From Thiobacillus sp. UBA3361 (GTDB lineage Bacteria; Pseudomonadota; Gammaproteobacteria; Burkholderiales; Thiobacillaceae): a DNA stretch of 5,685 bases. Under the pieces are notes generated by a model that saw only the letters and a program-made list of their open reading frames with translations, was not told where the DNA came from and did not search any database. The position numbers and the translations under genes were made by a program. Shown here piece by piece: positions 1 to 5,685 of this stretch; position 1 is the first letter of the stretch, and each line of letters starts with the position of its first letter. The DNA is taken from assembly GCA_002360535.1 (NCBI GenBank), contig DEQR01000004.1:1-5685 (forward strand), written 5' to 3'.

Positions 1-74
1 TGAAAAGGGGCCAGGCACAAAAAAAGCCATCAACCCCCAGATTTGTTTCCTCTGCCCTACGATGACACTCGCAG

Positions 75-398
75 TCAAGCCGCCAGTTTCGAGCTCGCCA
101 ACCTATTCAGACTCACACCCTGTTCGGCGGCCTGCATGGCCAGGGCGCGATGCAGTTCGGGGGGAATCCTGACCCGAAACTCACCGCTGTAGTGTTTTTC
201 GGCCAGGGGGGTCGGGATCGCGTCGCCCGATGCCTGCATCTCGGCCACGACATCGGACACCAGTTGGCGAATGCCCTGAAGAGCGGCGATCGGCTCGTCC
301 GCCAACCAGGACAAAGAGGGGAATTCCGCACAAAGGCCTACGTGTTCGCCGTCTTCCGGCGACCAGGTGACCCGGTAGGTGTAGTGATCAACGCTCAT
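75..398 (-). CDS. hicB: HicB-family antitoxin
   Basis: The 107-residue product is the antitoxin that should bind and neutralise HicA and repress the hicAB promoter. Residues 6-60 form the partly degraded RNase-H-like HicB fold (YTYRVTWSPEDGEHVG, then CAEFPSL and a helix rich in A, L and V). Residues 73-105 look like a ribbon-helix-helix DNA-binding domain: strand EFRVRIP, helix PELHRALAMQAAEQ, turn GVSLN and a final helix. This is the HicB_1-type C-terminus. I chose the ATG at 398 because the HicB fold begins there; the longer upstream reading is only hicA read in another frame. A GAGG (408-411) lies 9 bases upstream of this ATG. The gene overlaps the end of hicA by 11 bases (ATGAGCGTTGA), so translation is probably coupled. 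No frameshift or truncation is seen. Family assignment is firm; the regulatory role is inferred from relatives. Confidence 0.9.
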   Translation of the reverse strand: MSVDHYTYRVTWSPEDGEHVGLCAEFPSLSWLADEPIAALQGIRQLVSDVVAEMQASGDAIPTPLAEKHYSGEFRVRIPPELHRALAMQAAEQGVSLNRLASSKLAA

Positions 399-645
399 GA
401 CGCATGCCCTCAAGTTTGTCGATTGCCAACAGCACCTGCCGGACCTGATAGGGCTTTGCCTTGCCCTTGGCATCCTGGATGTTGATCCGCGGATCACCTA
501 CCCAGGGCGTTTTGAAGATCGCATGACTGGTGCCCGTCTGGCGCGCCTTCCCAAAGTATTCCTCGCAGACCTTCTTGAGGTCGCTGTACCGGACGTTTGC
601 CGGTTCGCGACGCATCTGGTCGAGAATCTTCCGAGAGGATGCCAT
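388..645 (-). CDS. hicA: HicA-family mRNA interferase toxin
   Basis: The 85-residue product is a HicA-type toxin. Members of this family have a small dsRBD-like fold and cleave mRNA using one conserved histidine. Here the histidine is H41 in GTSHAIFKTPW, followed by the basic stretch KGKAKPYQVRQVLLAIDKL (residues 60-78) typical of the C-terminal half. An N-terminal helix (residues 5-14) and SDLKKVCEEYFG (21-32) match the expected layout. I prefer the ATG at 645; a TTG two codons further upstream (651) is an alternative start. No good Shine-Dalgarno sequence precedes either start, so weak translation or a very short leader is possible. The toxin gene comes first and overlaps hicB, which is the normal hicAB order. 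The catalytic residue and length are intact, so the toxin is probably functional. The start site is less certain than the identity. Confidence 0.88.
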   Translation of the reverse strand: MASSRKILDQMRREPANVRYSDLKKVCEEYFGKARQTGTSHAIFKTPWVGDPRINIQDAKGKAKPYQVRQVLLAIDKLEGMRHER

Positions 646-651
646 GCACAA

Positions 652-671
652 ATGGTATCAATATAGGCACC
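652..671 (-). promoter_or_regulatory. Candidate hicAB promoter and operator
   Basis: Read on the minus strand, just upstream of hicA, the sequence is GGTGCC-TATATT-GATACCAT. The outer arms form an imperfect palindrome (TGGTGCC against TGGTATC, 5 of 7 matching) around TATATT, which resembles a -10 box. No convincing -35 is seen. HicB proteins usually repress their own operon by binding inverted repeats that overlap the promoter, and this element is well placed for that. If TATATT is the -10, the leader would be only about ten bases. The call rests on position and pattern only. Confidence 0.35.
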
Positions 672-672
672 A

Positions 673-1010
673 AACGCATAGCCGCTTGGCGGCGGCTGAA
701 CCAACCAGGATGCCTCGACAGCCGAACCGGCCCCTGCCACGTCACCCCCTCCGGGCCTTTCCCGCGGGAGGTGCCGTCCCGATACCATGGACCTTCTGCC
801 CGATGGTCTGCTTCCTCAGGCGGTTGGTGGACCCGCACAGGGGCGTCATCCATTTCCACCTCCGCCCACCACGAAGGATGGAACACGGCTGTGCCGGTGC
901 ATACCGAGGGCGACCGCCTCAATGTCGCAGCCGTGACCAACCTCTGCCCAAACACTATGCAGGTTAATAGGATCGCACTGTAGATAGCCGGTGATTGCGC
1001 CACCACCCGC
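673..1010. other. Gene-free spacer between divergent TA modules
   Basis: I see no convincing gene here. The open frames that cross it have no recognisable domain, no good ribosome-binding site, and run into the known genes in wrong frames. No tRNA or riboswitch fold was recognised. Small structures are present: a 5-bp stem (GCCGC-ttg-GCGGC, 681-693), the palindrome CCCGCGGG (761-768), and an imperfect inverted repeat AACCT/AGGTT (939-943 and 961-965). The stretch has mixed composition and could be worn-down remnant DNA or an extended regulatory region for the two divergent modules. Confidence 0.5.
770..788 (+). repeat. Second copy of the GGTGCC...GATACCAT element
   Basis: The plus strand reads GGTGCC-GTCCC-GATACCAT. 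The same two blocks occur on the minus strand at 652-671 with a 6-base spacer in place of 5, so 14 fixed positions match between the copies. Both blocks resemble halves of one imperfect palindrome. It may be a distal operator for the hicAB repressor, but chance or shared ancestry of the spacer DNA is also possible. Confidence 0.3.
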
Positions 1011-1020
1011 CAATATTGCT

Positions 1021-1041
1021 TATACTGAATGCCATATGGCA
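1021..1041 (+). promoter_or_regulatory. Promoter -10 and palindromic operator of the Xre-RES module
   Basis: TATACT (1021-1026) is a good -10 match (5 of 6). It is followed by the perfect 12-base palindrome TGCCATATGGCA (1030-1041), which would cover the transcription start. The TATTGC at 1014-1019 is also inverted as GCAATA at 1039-1044, so dyad symmetry flanks the -10. The -35 is weak: TTGCGC at 995-1000 sits 20 bases away. Xre-RES operons are known to be repressed by the antitoxin or TA complex at promoter palindromes, and this element fits that role. A ribosome-binding site, GGAG (1048-1051), follows 6 bases before the ATG at 1058. Confidence 0.55.
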
Positions 1042-1057
1042 ATAACCGGAGCGCGAG

Positions 1058-1492
1058 ATGAGCACGGCACTCACCGTTGAAACCCTGCTGGGCGGTCACC
1101 GGACCCTCCAGGCCAGGCCGCGCACGCCCCTGCAATGGGTGTCCCTGGTCCGCCAGGGCATCCCCTCGGCGGCGGTGGATTCCCTGGCCAGGGTCATCCG
1201 CGTCAGCCAGGCCGAACTGGCCGCCGCCCTGGGCATCCCGGACCGCACCCTGGCGCGGCGCAAGAAGGAGGGGGTGCTCAACAGCGAGGAGTCGGCCAAG
1301 GTGCTGCGCCTGGCGCGGGTGGTGGAACGGGCCGAGACGGTGTTCGAGGACCAGGACGCCGCCCTGGACTGGCTCAAGTCCCCCAATGCCGCCCTGGCCG
1401 GGGCGACGCCCCTTTCCCTGGTGGATACCGACATCGGCGCCGAGAGTGTCATGGACACCCTGGGCCGCATCGAGCACGGCGTGTTCGCCTGA
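1058..1492 (+). CDS. Xre/ParS-type antitoxin of a RES toxin module (DUF2384 family)
   Basis: The 144-residue product is the antitoxin partner of the downstream RES toxin. Residues 40-72 contain a helix-turn-helix of the Xre-like type (VSQAELAAALGIPDRTLARRK at 49-69). Residues 76-144 form the DUF2384 (MbcA/ParS/Xre toxin-binding) domain: a helix ESAKVLRLARVVERAETVF, then ALDWLKSPNAALAG, then PLSLVDTDIGAESVMDTLGRIEHGVFA, the hallmark end of this family. In known structures this domain binds the RES toxin and blocks its active site, while the N-terminal part binds the operator. The ATG is supported by GGAG 6 bases upstream. The stop overlaps the toxin start (TGATG), so the pair is translationally coupled. 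The gene is complete, and its identity is firm from domain order and partner. Confidence 0.93.
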   Translation: MSTALTVETLLGGHRTLQARPRTPLQWVSLVRQGIPSAAVDSLARVIRVSQAELAAALGIPDRTLARRKKEGVLNSEESAKVLRLARVVERAETVFEDQDAALDWLKSPNAALAGATPLSLVDTDIGAESVMDTLGRIEHGVFA

Positions 1493-1953
1493 TGACCGTG
1501 GTCTGGCGGCTGGTCACCGCCCGGTTCGCCGACACCGCCTTCAGCGGTGAGGGTGCCCGGTTGTACGGCGGACGCTGGAACCGCAAGGGCCAGCCGGTGG
1601 TGTACACCGCCGGCAGCCAGTCCCTGGCGGTGCTGGAGATGATGGTGCAGGACGAGCCGCTGCGCGCCCGCTACGTGATGATCCCCGCGACCCTGCCCAA
1701 GGGCCTGAAGATGGAGCGGATCCAGGTCACGGATCTGCCCGCCGACTGGCGCGACCCCGCCGCGCGCGAGGCCCTGCGGGAACGGGGCGGGGAATGGCTG
1801 GGCCGGCGTTCCAGTGCCGTGCTGGCGGTGCCCAGCGCGGTGATCCCCGCCGAGACCAACTACCTGCTCAACCCGCTACACCCGGCCTATGCGCACATCG
1901 AAATCTGTGTAGGACAACTCTTCGCCACCGACTCGCGCTTGTTGCGGTTGTGA
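1492..1953 (+). CDS. RES-domain toxin, predicted NAD+-degrading enzyme
   Basis: The 153-residue product is a RES toxin. Characterised relatives (Pseudomonas putida Res, Mycobacterium tuberculosis MbcT, Sinorhizobium ParT) attack NAD+ or transfer ADP-ribose from it, causing stasis or death when free of antitoxin. Visible motifs are VVWRL near the start, GARLYGGRWNRKG (21-33), VVYTAGSQSLAVLE (36-49), RRSSAVLAVPSAV (105-117) and ETNYLLNP (121-128). R28, Y38 and E49 have the same spacing as the three residues I recall as essential in P. putida Res. S115 and N123 fit the remaining family positions. The start ATG overlaps the antitoxin stop by one base. Length is normal for a compact RES protein and no catalytic position appears lost, so it is probably active. 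Whether it hydrolyses or phosphorolyses NAD+ cannot be told from sequence. Confidence 0.92.
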   Translation: MTVVWRLVTARFADTAFSGEGARLYGGRWNRKGQPVVYTAGSQSLAVLEMMVQDEPLRARYVMIPATLPKGLKMERIQVTDLPADWRDPAAREALRERGGEWLGRRSSAVLAVPSAVIPAETNYLLNPLHPAYAHIEICVGQLFATDSRLLRL

Positions 1954-1977
1954 ACCCGTAACACTGTGACCCGGCAA

Positions 1978-2520
1978 TCACTTGTAGGCCTCGAGGTTAA
2001 GGCTGATGAGAACGCCGAATCGCCGGTAAGAGCTGTAGTCATTAAACAGGCCAAATTCCTTCACCCGTCGCAAACGCGAGAATCCCGCCCGCTGGAGCAT
2101 GGCAACGAGGAAATCTTGCGTCAACCCGACCTTGTGGAAATCATGCGGGTCTTCCTGAGCACCAAAGACATGCATCATCAGGGAGAATTTTTTATCCCTC
2201 GGAGTGTTGGGATCAACAAAGAGACGACAAAGACACTCGAAATCCGGGACACTGATGCGGAACACGCCCCCCGGTTCAAGGACACGCCATACTTCGCGCA
2301 ACGCTTGAGGCAACTCCCCCCGAAAACCTAGATGCTCATACACATGAGAGGCATAGACCTCGGCAACACTCCCATCAGCAAATTGCGCGAGGGAGGTGCA
2401 ATCCCCCACGTAATCTACATCGGGACCAGCCTGGATGTTCAGTATCTTCCAGCCAGGCTTTGGTTGTCGGCCCCCAATATGAAGACGCAGCCGCTCCGGC
2501 TTTTCGCCAACAGCATCCAT
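1978..2520 (-). CDS. Class I SAM-dependent methyltransferase (COG4627-like)
   Basis: The 180-residue product has a single Rossmann-type methyltransferase domain. LRLHIGGRQPKPGW (11-24) is the motif I region; it has GG where many relatives have GCG. NIQAGPDVDYVGD (28-40) and DGSVAEVYASHVYEHL (49-64) follow, then REVWRVLEPGGVFRISVPDF (75-94), the Methyltransf_11 signature with the post-motif III glycines. The C-terminus has HDFHKVGLTQDFLVAMLQRAGF. The layout matches small predicted methyltransferases often found in sugar or glycan clusters, but no such genes are near, so the substrate is unknown. The ATG at 2520 is the earliest in-frame start because a stop codon directly precedes it; the ribosome-binding site is poor (GGGAG about 14 bases away). 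The gene converges with the RES toxin and leaves only 24 bases. Its composition is clearly lower in GC than the flanks, suggesting transfer. Confidence 0.85.
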   Translation of the reverse strand: MDAVGEKPERLRLHIGGRQPKPGWKILNIQAGPDVDYVGDCTSLAQFADGSVAEVYASHVYEHLGFRGELPQALREVWRVLEPGGVFRISVPDFECLCRLFVDPNTPRDKKFSLMMHVFGAQEDPHDFHKVGLTQDFLVAMLQRAGFSRLRRVKEFGLFNDYSSYRRFGVLISLNLEAYK

Positions 2521-2606
2521 TCAAGTACCCAGCGCTCCCTGACTCGTCCCACGCAGACTAATGTGAAAAGATATTCTTAAGCCATACCGGTGCCGGAAAG
2601 TCCTGC

Positions 2607-4469
2607 TCAATGTGCCTGCACGCCGGGGCCAAAGAACCGGTAGCCGGCGCGCATCTGCTTGCTGCGTTCGAACAGCTTCTTGCCGGCGGCGTCGCCGAAG
2701 GCGCTGGCGATGCTGGCGTAGGCCTTCTCGGCCCAGGCGCCATCCAGCAGCAGGTCGGACACGCCCTCGGCCCAGCGCAGCTTGTCCATGGTCGTGCCCA
2801 TGCGGCCGCCGCAAGCGTCCATGTAGGGGGCGATTTCGGACAGGGGCAGCTCGTAGGACTTCATGCGGGTAGCCAGTTGCAGGCATTGGTCGGCGTTGCC
2901 GCAGGCGGCCACGGCCTTGTCGAACATGCCGGCGGCGCTGGCGGCGTCGCCCACGTCGCGATACAGCTTGCCGATCTGGGCCAGGGCGAAGTGATCCTTG
3001 GCGCGGCCGGCGGCTTCATTGAGCAGCTTGGCGGCCCAGGCGCTGTCACCCAGGGCGGTCTGCACGGTCTCGGCCAACTTGGTCCAGTCGTAGGGGTTGT
3101 CGCCGGCGCTGGCGGCGCGGGCCTCCAGGTAAGCCTTGGCCTTTTCCTTGCCGAAGGCGGCGTCCTTGAATTCGCGCGCGGCGGTCAACACGATCTCCCG
3201 GAACCAGACGAAGTCGCCGGCGGAGGCCACGCTGTCCTCCAGCAGCTTGCCCAGCCAGGCCTTGTCGCCCAGGCGATCGACGGCCAGCAGCAGGGGCTTG
3301 AAACGGCTGAAGTGGAAGCCGTCGGCGCGCATCATGTCCTCAGCGGCGGAGAGCAGCTTGCCGGCGTAGGAGGCGTCGTCCAGCTCGGCCATCACGCCGT
3401 CGGCCAGGGCGATCAACTGCTTGACCGTCTTGGCCTGGGCCTCCTGGTTCTGGAACTCCACATACTTGGCCTGGTTGGCCTCGCGCTTGGCCAGCTTGCC
3501 CTGCACGCGGGCGACGCGTTCGGCGTCGTTGGCGGCGACCTTGTTCACCGCGTCCACGATGCGGCGCATCTCGTCCAGATTGGCCACCGCGTCCTCGGCG
3601 GCGGTCAGCATGGCGGTGGCGGCAGCGCTGTCGCCGACGGCGGCGTTGGCCTCGGCCAGTTGCAGGAACTCGCCGGTCTTGGTGGCCAGATCACCGCCCT
3701 TGGCCAGCACGGCCTTGGTGAAGGCCTCGTTGCCCTTGGCGGCGTCCAGCACCTGCATCAGGGCGGTGAAGTCCTTGGCGGAATCCAGGGCCTTGTCGTA
3801 CAGGGCGCCGGCAGCGGCGGGGTCGATCTCGCCCATGGCGCCGGAGAGCACGATCAGGTCGGCGGGGCTGCCGAATTTTTCGGCGCCTTCCTTGACCAGC
3901 TCGGCGGCCTTGGCCTTGTCCCCCAGATCGGTGGCCACGGTCTTGGCAAGGCGGGCGAAGTCGGCGGCGCGGCCGCACTTGGTCTTGATCTTGTCATACA
4001 CCTGGCCGGCCAGGGCGGCATCCTTGACCTCGGTGGCGACCACCTTGGCCAGGGCGTACAGGTCCTCGGTGGTGGAGATCTCCTTCAGCGCCCCACCCAG
4101 GGTCTTGGCGGCGGCGGCGGCATCACCGGAGATGAGCATCTGGCCCACGCCCACGGCCACCTTCTCCTCGCCGCTCATGGCGAAGTCCTGGCCCTGCTGG
4201 AGCATCTCCTCGGCCTTGGCGTCGTCCTTCAGGCCGTGCTTGTAGGCGATGGCCAGGGCGATGAAGTCGTTGGTGAACATGGCGTTGCCGGCCACGTCGC
4301 CCAGCACCGACTTGGCGGTGGCGTCAGCGGCGAACTCGGGCTTGCTCACGACCTCCTTGGCGAAGGCGAAGTCGGCCGGGGCATCCATGGCCTCGCGGGC
4401 CAGGTTGTACAGATCTTCGGAGGACGAGCAGCCGGCCAGGCGGGGCTCCAGGGTGTCACGGGTTGCCAT
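2607..4469 (-). CDS. Helical-repeat (TPR-like solenoid) protein of unknown function
   Basis: I do not recognise a named family for this 620-residue protein. Nearly the whole chain divides into about fifteen degenerate units of roughly 33-38 residues. The unit pattern is G/D-D-x-A-x-A-x-x-L-hydrophobic followed by a second helix like DFxxLAxxV. Examples start at residues 135 (EDLYALAKVVATEV), 183 (GDKAKAAELVKEG), 279 (GDSAAATAML), 401 (GDKAWLGKLLEDS), 474 (GDSAWAAKLLNEA) and 507 (GDAASAAGMFDKA). This looks like a TPR- or Sel1-like alpha-solenoid, usually a protein-binding scaffold. There is no signal peptide or membrane segment, so it is probably cytoplasmic. Five cysteines (14, 165, 523, 529, 553) have no clear metal-site spacing. 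The unit around 311-355 is more charged and glutamine-rich. AGGAG lies 6 bases before the ATG, which supports this start. It lies downstream of hslU; a functional link is only a guess. Confidence 0.8.
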   Translation of the reverse strand: MATRDTLEPRLAGCSSSEDLYNLAREAMDAPADFAFAKEVVSKPEFAADATAKSVLGDVAGNAMFTNDFIALAIAYKHGLKDDAKAEEMLQQGQDFAMSGEEKVAVGVGQMLISGDAAAAAKTLGGALKEISTTEDLYALAKVVATEVKDAALAGQVYDKIKTKCGRAADFARLAKTVATDLGDKAKAAELVKEGAEKFGSPADLIVLSGAMGEIDPAAAGALYDKALDSAKDFTALMQVLDAAKGNEAFTKAVLAKGGDLATKTGEFLQLAEANAAVGDSAAATAMLTAAEDAVANLDEMRRIVDAVNKVAANDAERVARVQGKLAKREANQAKYVEFQNQEAQAKTVKQLIALADGVMAELDDASYAGKLLSAAEDMMRADGFHFSRFKPLLLAVDRLGDKAWLGKLLEDSVASAGDFVWFREIVLTAAREFKDAAFGKEKAKAYLEARAASAGDNPYDWTKLAETVQTALGDSAWAAKLLNEAAGRAKDHFALAQIGKLYRDVGDAASAAGMFDKAVAACGNADQCLQLATRMKSYELPLSEIAPYMDACGGRMGTTMDKLRWAEGVSDLLLDGAWAEKAYASIASAFGDAAGKKLFERSKQMRAGYRFFGPGVQAH

Positions 4470-4475
4470 GGGGGA

Positions 4476-4480
4476 CTCCT
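4476..4480 (-). promoter_or_regulatory. Ribosome-binding site of the repeat protein
   Basis: AGGAG on the minus strand is spaced 6 bases from the ATG at 4469. This fixes the start of the repeat protein and argues for efficient translation. Confidence 0.75.
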
Positions 4481-4547
4481 ATGGGATCGGGTTGATGCAA
4501 AACGGGGGGAGTTTACCGGCAGCGTCCTGAGCTGTCCGTGCAGGATT

Positions 4548-4553
4548 TTTATA
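4548..4553 (-). promoter_or_regulatory. Possible -10 box upstream of the repeat protein
   Basis: The minus strand reads TATAAA inside an AT-rich island (ATGCATGTATAAAAATCC) that stands out in otherwise very GC-rich DNA between hslU and the repeat protein. No clear -35 is found at 16-18 bases. If used, the leader would be about 70 bases. This is a positional inference only. Confidence 0.3.
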
Positions 4554-4581
4554 CATGCATATCCGGTATTTATGATGCCCG

Positions 4582-4599
4582 GCCGCGCGCCGCCGCGGC
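4582..4599 (-). terminator. GC hairpin after hslU, possible weak terminator
   Basis: Five bases beyond the hslU stop the transcript can form a perfect 6-bp all-GC stem (GCCGCG/CGCGGC) with a 6-base loop. No U-tract follows, so it is not a standard intrinsic terminator. It may attenuate, protect the 3' end, or have no role. Confidence 0.3.
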
Positions 4600-4603
4600 T
4601 GTC

Positions 4604-5685
4604 TCAGAGGACGTAGCGCGCCAGGTCTTCGCTCTGCGCCAAGCTCTCCAGGCGCCTGTTCACGTAATCCGCGTCGATACCGATGCTCTCCCCGTCGCGC
4701 CGGTCGGCCTCGAACGACAGCTCATCCAGCAGCCGTTCCATGACCGTGTACAGGCGGCGGGCGCCAATGTTTTCGGTGCGTTCATTCACATGCCAGGCGA
4801 TCTCCGCCAGGCGGCGGATGGCCTCGGGGGTGAAGCTCAGGCCGACCCCCTCGGTGCGCAGCAACTCCTCGTACTGGCGGGTCAGGCAGGCGTCGGTGGT
4901 GGTGAGGATGCGCTCGAAGTCCTCCACCGTCAGGCTGGACAGCTCCACGCGGATGGGGAAGCGGCCCTGCATTTCGGGGATCAGATCCGATGGCTTGGAC
5001 AGGTGGAAGGCGCCGCTGGCGATGAACAGGATGTGGTCGGTCTTCACCATGCCGTACTTGGTGCTCACCGTGGCCCCCTCCACCAGCGGCAGCAGGTCGC
5101 GCTGCACGCCCTGGCGGGAGACGTCCGGGCCCTGGCCCTCGCGGCCGGCGATCTTGTCGATCTCATCCAGGAAGACGATGCCGTTCTGCTCCACGTTGCG
5201 CAGTGCGTCGAGCTTGACCTCTTCCTCGTTGACCAGCTTGGCGGCCTCCTCGTCGGCCAGGAGCTTGCGTGCCTCGCGGATGCGCAGCTTGCGTTTGGTG
5301 GTACGGCCCTTGCCGAAGCCCTGGAAGACGCTCTGCAGCTGGTTGGTCAGTTCCTCCATGCCGGGCGGGGCGAAGATCTCCGCGTGCATGCCGGGGGCGG
5401 CCATGTCCAACTCGATCTCCTTGTCGTCCAGTTGGCCCTCCCGCAGCATCTTGCGGAATTTCTGCCGGGTGCCGGTTTCTTCCCGTTCCTTCTCCTCGCC
5501 CCAAACTTCCCGGGCGGGGGGCAGCAAGGCGTCCAGGATGCGGTCCTCGGCGTTCTCCTCGGCGTGCACGCCCACCTTGCGCATGGCCTCTTCCCGTGCC
5601 TGCTTGACGGCGATCTCCGCCAGGTCGCGGATGATGCTATCGACATCCTTGCCCACATAGCCTACCTCGGTGAACTTGGTGGCCT
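4604..5685 (-). CDS. hslU: HslU, ATPase subunit of the HslUV (ClpYQ) protease, 5' end outside the window
   Basis: HslU is a hexameric AAA+ unfoldase that feeds substrates to the HslV peptidase in the cytoplasm. The frame stays open to the window edge and reads ATKFTEVGYVGKDVDSIIRDL there (GTG in this stretch is an internal valine). Only the first 80 or so residues, including Walker A, are missing. About 359 residues are visible: the I-domain (roughly 5630-5200), Walker B GIVFLDEIDKIA (GIVFLDEID at 5182-5156), the QRDLLPLVEGATV segment, sensor region ILFIASGAFH, the PEMQGRFPIRVEL arginine-finger region, and sensor 2 GARRL (4765-4751). The C-terminus DLARYVL matches the conserved tail (DLSRFIL in E. 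coli) that inserts into HslV and activates it. No frameshift is seen. hslV is usually just upstream, outside this window. In E. coli the operon is heat-shock controlled, but that promoter would also lie outside. Confidence 0.97.
   Translation of the reverse strand, partial: ATKFTEVGYVGKDVDSIIRDLAEIAVKQAREEAMRKVGVHAEENAEDRILDALLPPAREVWGEEKEREETGTRQKFRKMLREGQLDDKEIELDMAAPGMHAEIFAPPGMEELTNQLQSVFQGFGKGRTTKRKLRIREARKLLADEEAAKLVNEEEVKLDALRNVEQNGIVFLDEIDKIAGREGQGPDVSRQGVQRDLLPLVEGATVSTKYGMVKTDHILFIASGAFHLSKPSDLIPEMQGRFPIRVELSSLTVEDFERILTTTDACLTRQYEELLRTEGVGLSFTPEAIRRLAEIAWHVNERTENIGARRLYTVMERLLDELSFEADRRDGESIGIDADYVNRRLESLAQSEDLARYVL

Noticed and set aside
1..74. Intrinsic terminator after hicB
   Set aside because: A run of seven T is present on the minus strand, but I find no stable stem directly before it.
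399..497. N-terminal extension of HicB by 33 residues
   Set aside because: The added residues are arginine- and proline-rich, lie fully inside hicA, and precede the natural HicB fold, which starts at the ATG at 398.
494..1477. Minus-strand open frame of 327 codons across the spacer and the Xre antitoxin
   Set aside because: It overlaps three confidently identified genes in other frames, and its sequence (GQGGIGGLEPVQGG and similar) is typical of a GC-driven shadow.
1954..1977. Bidirectional terminator between the RES toxin and the methyltransferase
   Set aside because: The 24-base convergent gap has no hairpin with a T-run on either strand.
2610..4616. Plus-strand open frame of 668 codons running antisense to the whole repeat protein
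   Set aside because: Its predicted protein is low-complexity (G, H, L, V, Q) with no domain. It is explained by the strong GC bias at third positions of the real gene, which removes stops from the opposite frame. The minus-strand gene has the ribosome-binding site and clear helical repeats.
4683..5660. Plus-strand open frame of 325 codons antisense to hslU
   Set aside because: It is serine- and arginine-rich with no domain, and is a mirror of the unmistakable hslU frame.
5656..5685. Start of hslU at the GTG at 5656
   Set aside because: The frame continues upstream with ATKFTEVGY, a conserved internal HslU segment, so the gene is cut by the window rather than starting there.

Overview
The window comes from a GC-rich member of the Pseudomonadota, most likely a beta- or gammaproteobacterium. 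This rests on the HslU protein (I-domain plus AAA+ core ending in DLARYVL), the codon use with G/C at most third positions, and the HicAB and Xre-RES cassettes common in that phylum. I cannot name the genus. 

Left part (75-1953): two complete type II toxin-antitoxin modules stand back to back. hicA-hicB is read leftward (645 to 75, overlapping by 11 bases). An Xre/ParS-type antitoxin and a RES-domain toxin are read rightward (1058 to 1953, sharing one base in TGATG). About 400 bases without a convincing gene lie between them and hold the two divergent promoter regions. Each promoter region has a palindrome-like element suited to autorepression by its antitoxin. 

Middle (1978-2520, minus): a single small class I SAM-dependent methyltransferase gene, convergent with the RES toxin. 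Its base composition is visibly less GC-rich than its neighbours, which suggests it arrived separately. 

Right part (2607-5685, minus): a 620-residue protein of unknown function built almost entirely of degenerate helical-hairpin repeats of about 33-38 residues (TPR/solenoid-like). It lies downstream of hslU, the ATPase of the HslUV protease. hslU is cut by the window edge, so its N-terminus and Walker A are missing. A 134-base gap with a GC hairpin, a possible -10 and a good ribosome-binding site separates the two genes, so the repeat protein is probably its own transcription unit. 

The left 2.5 kb reads as a small accessory cluster (two TA modules and an orphan methyltransferase) beside a conserved chromosomal protease locus. 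The least explained items are the repeat protein and the paired GGTGCC...GATACCAT elements upstream of hicA.
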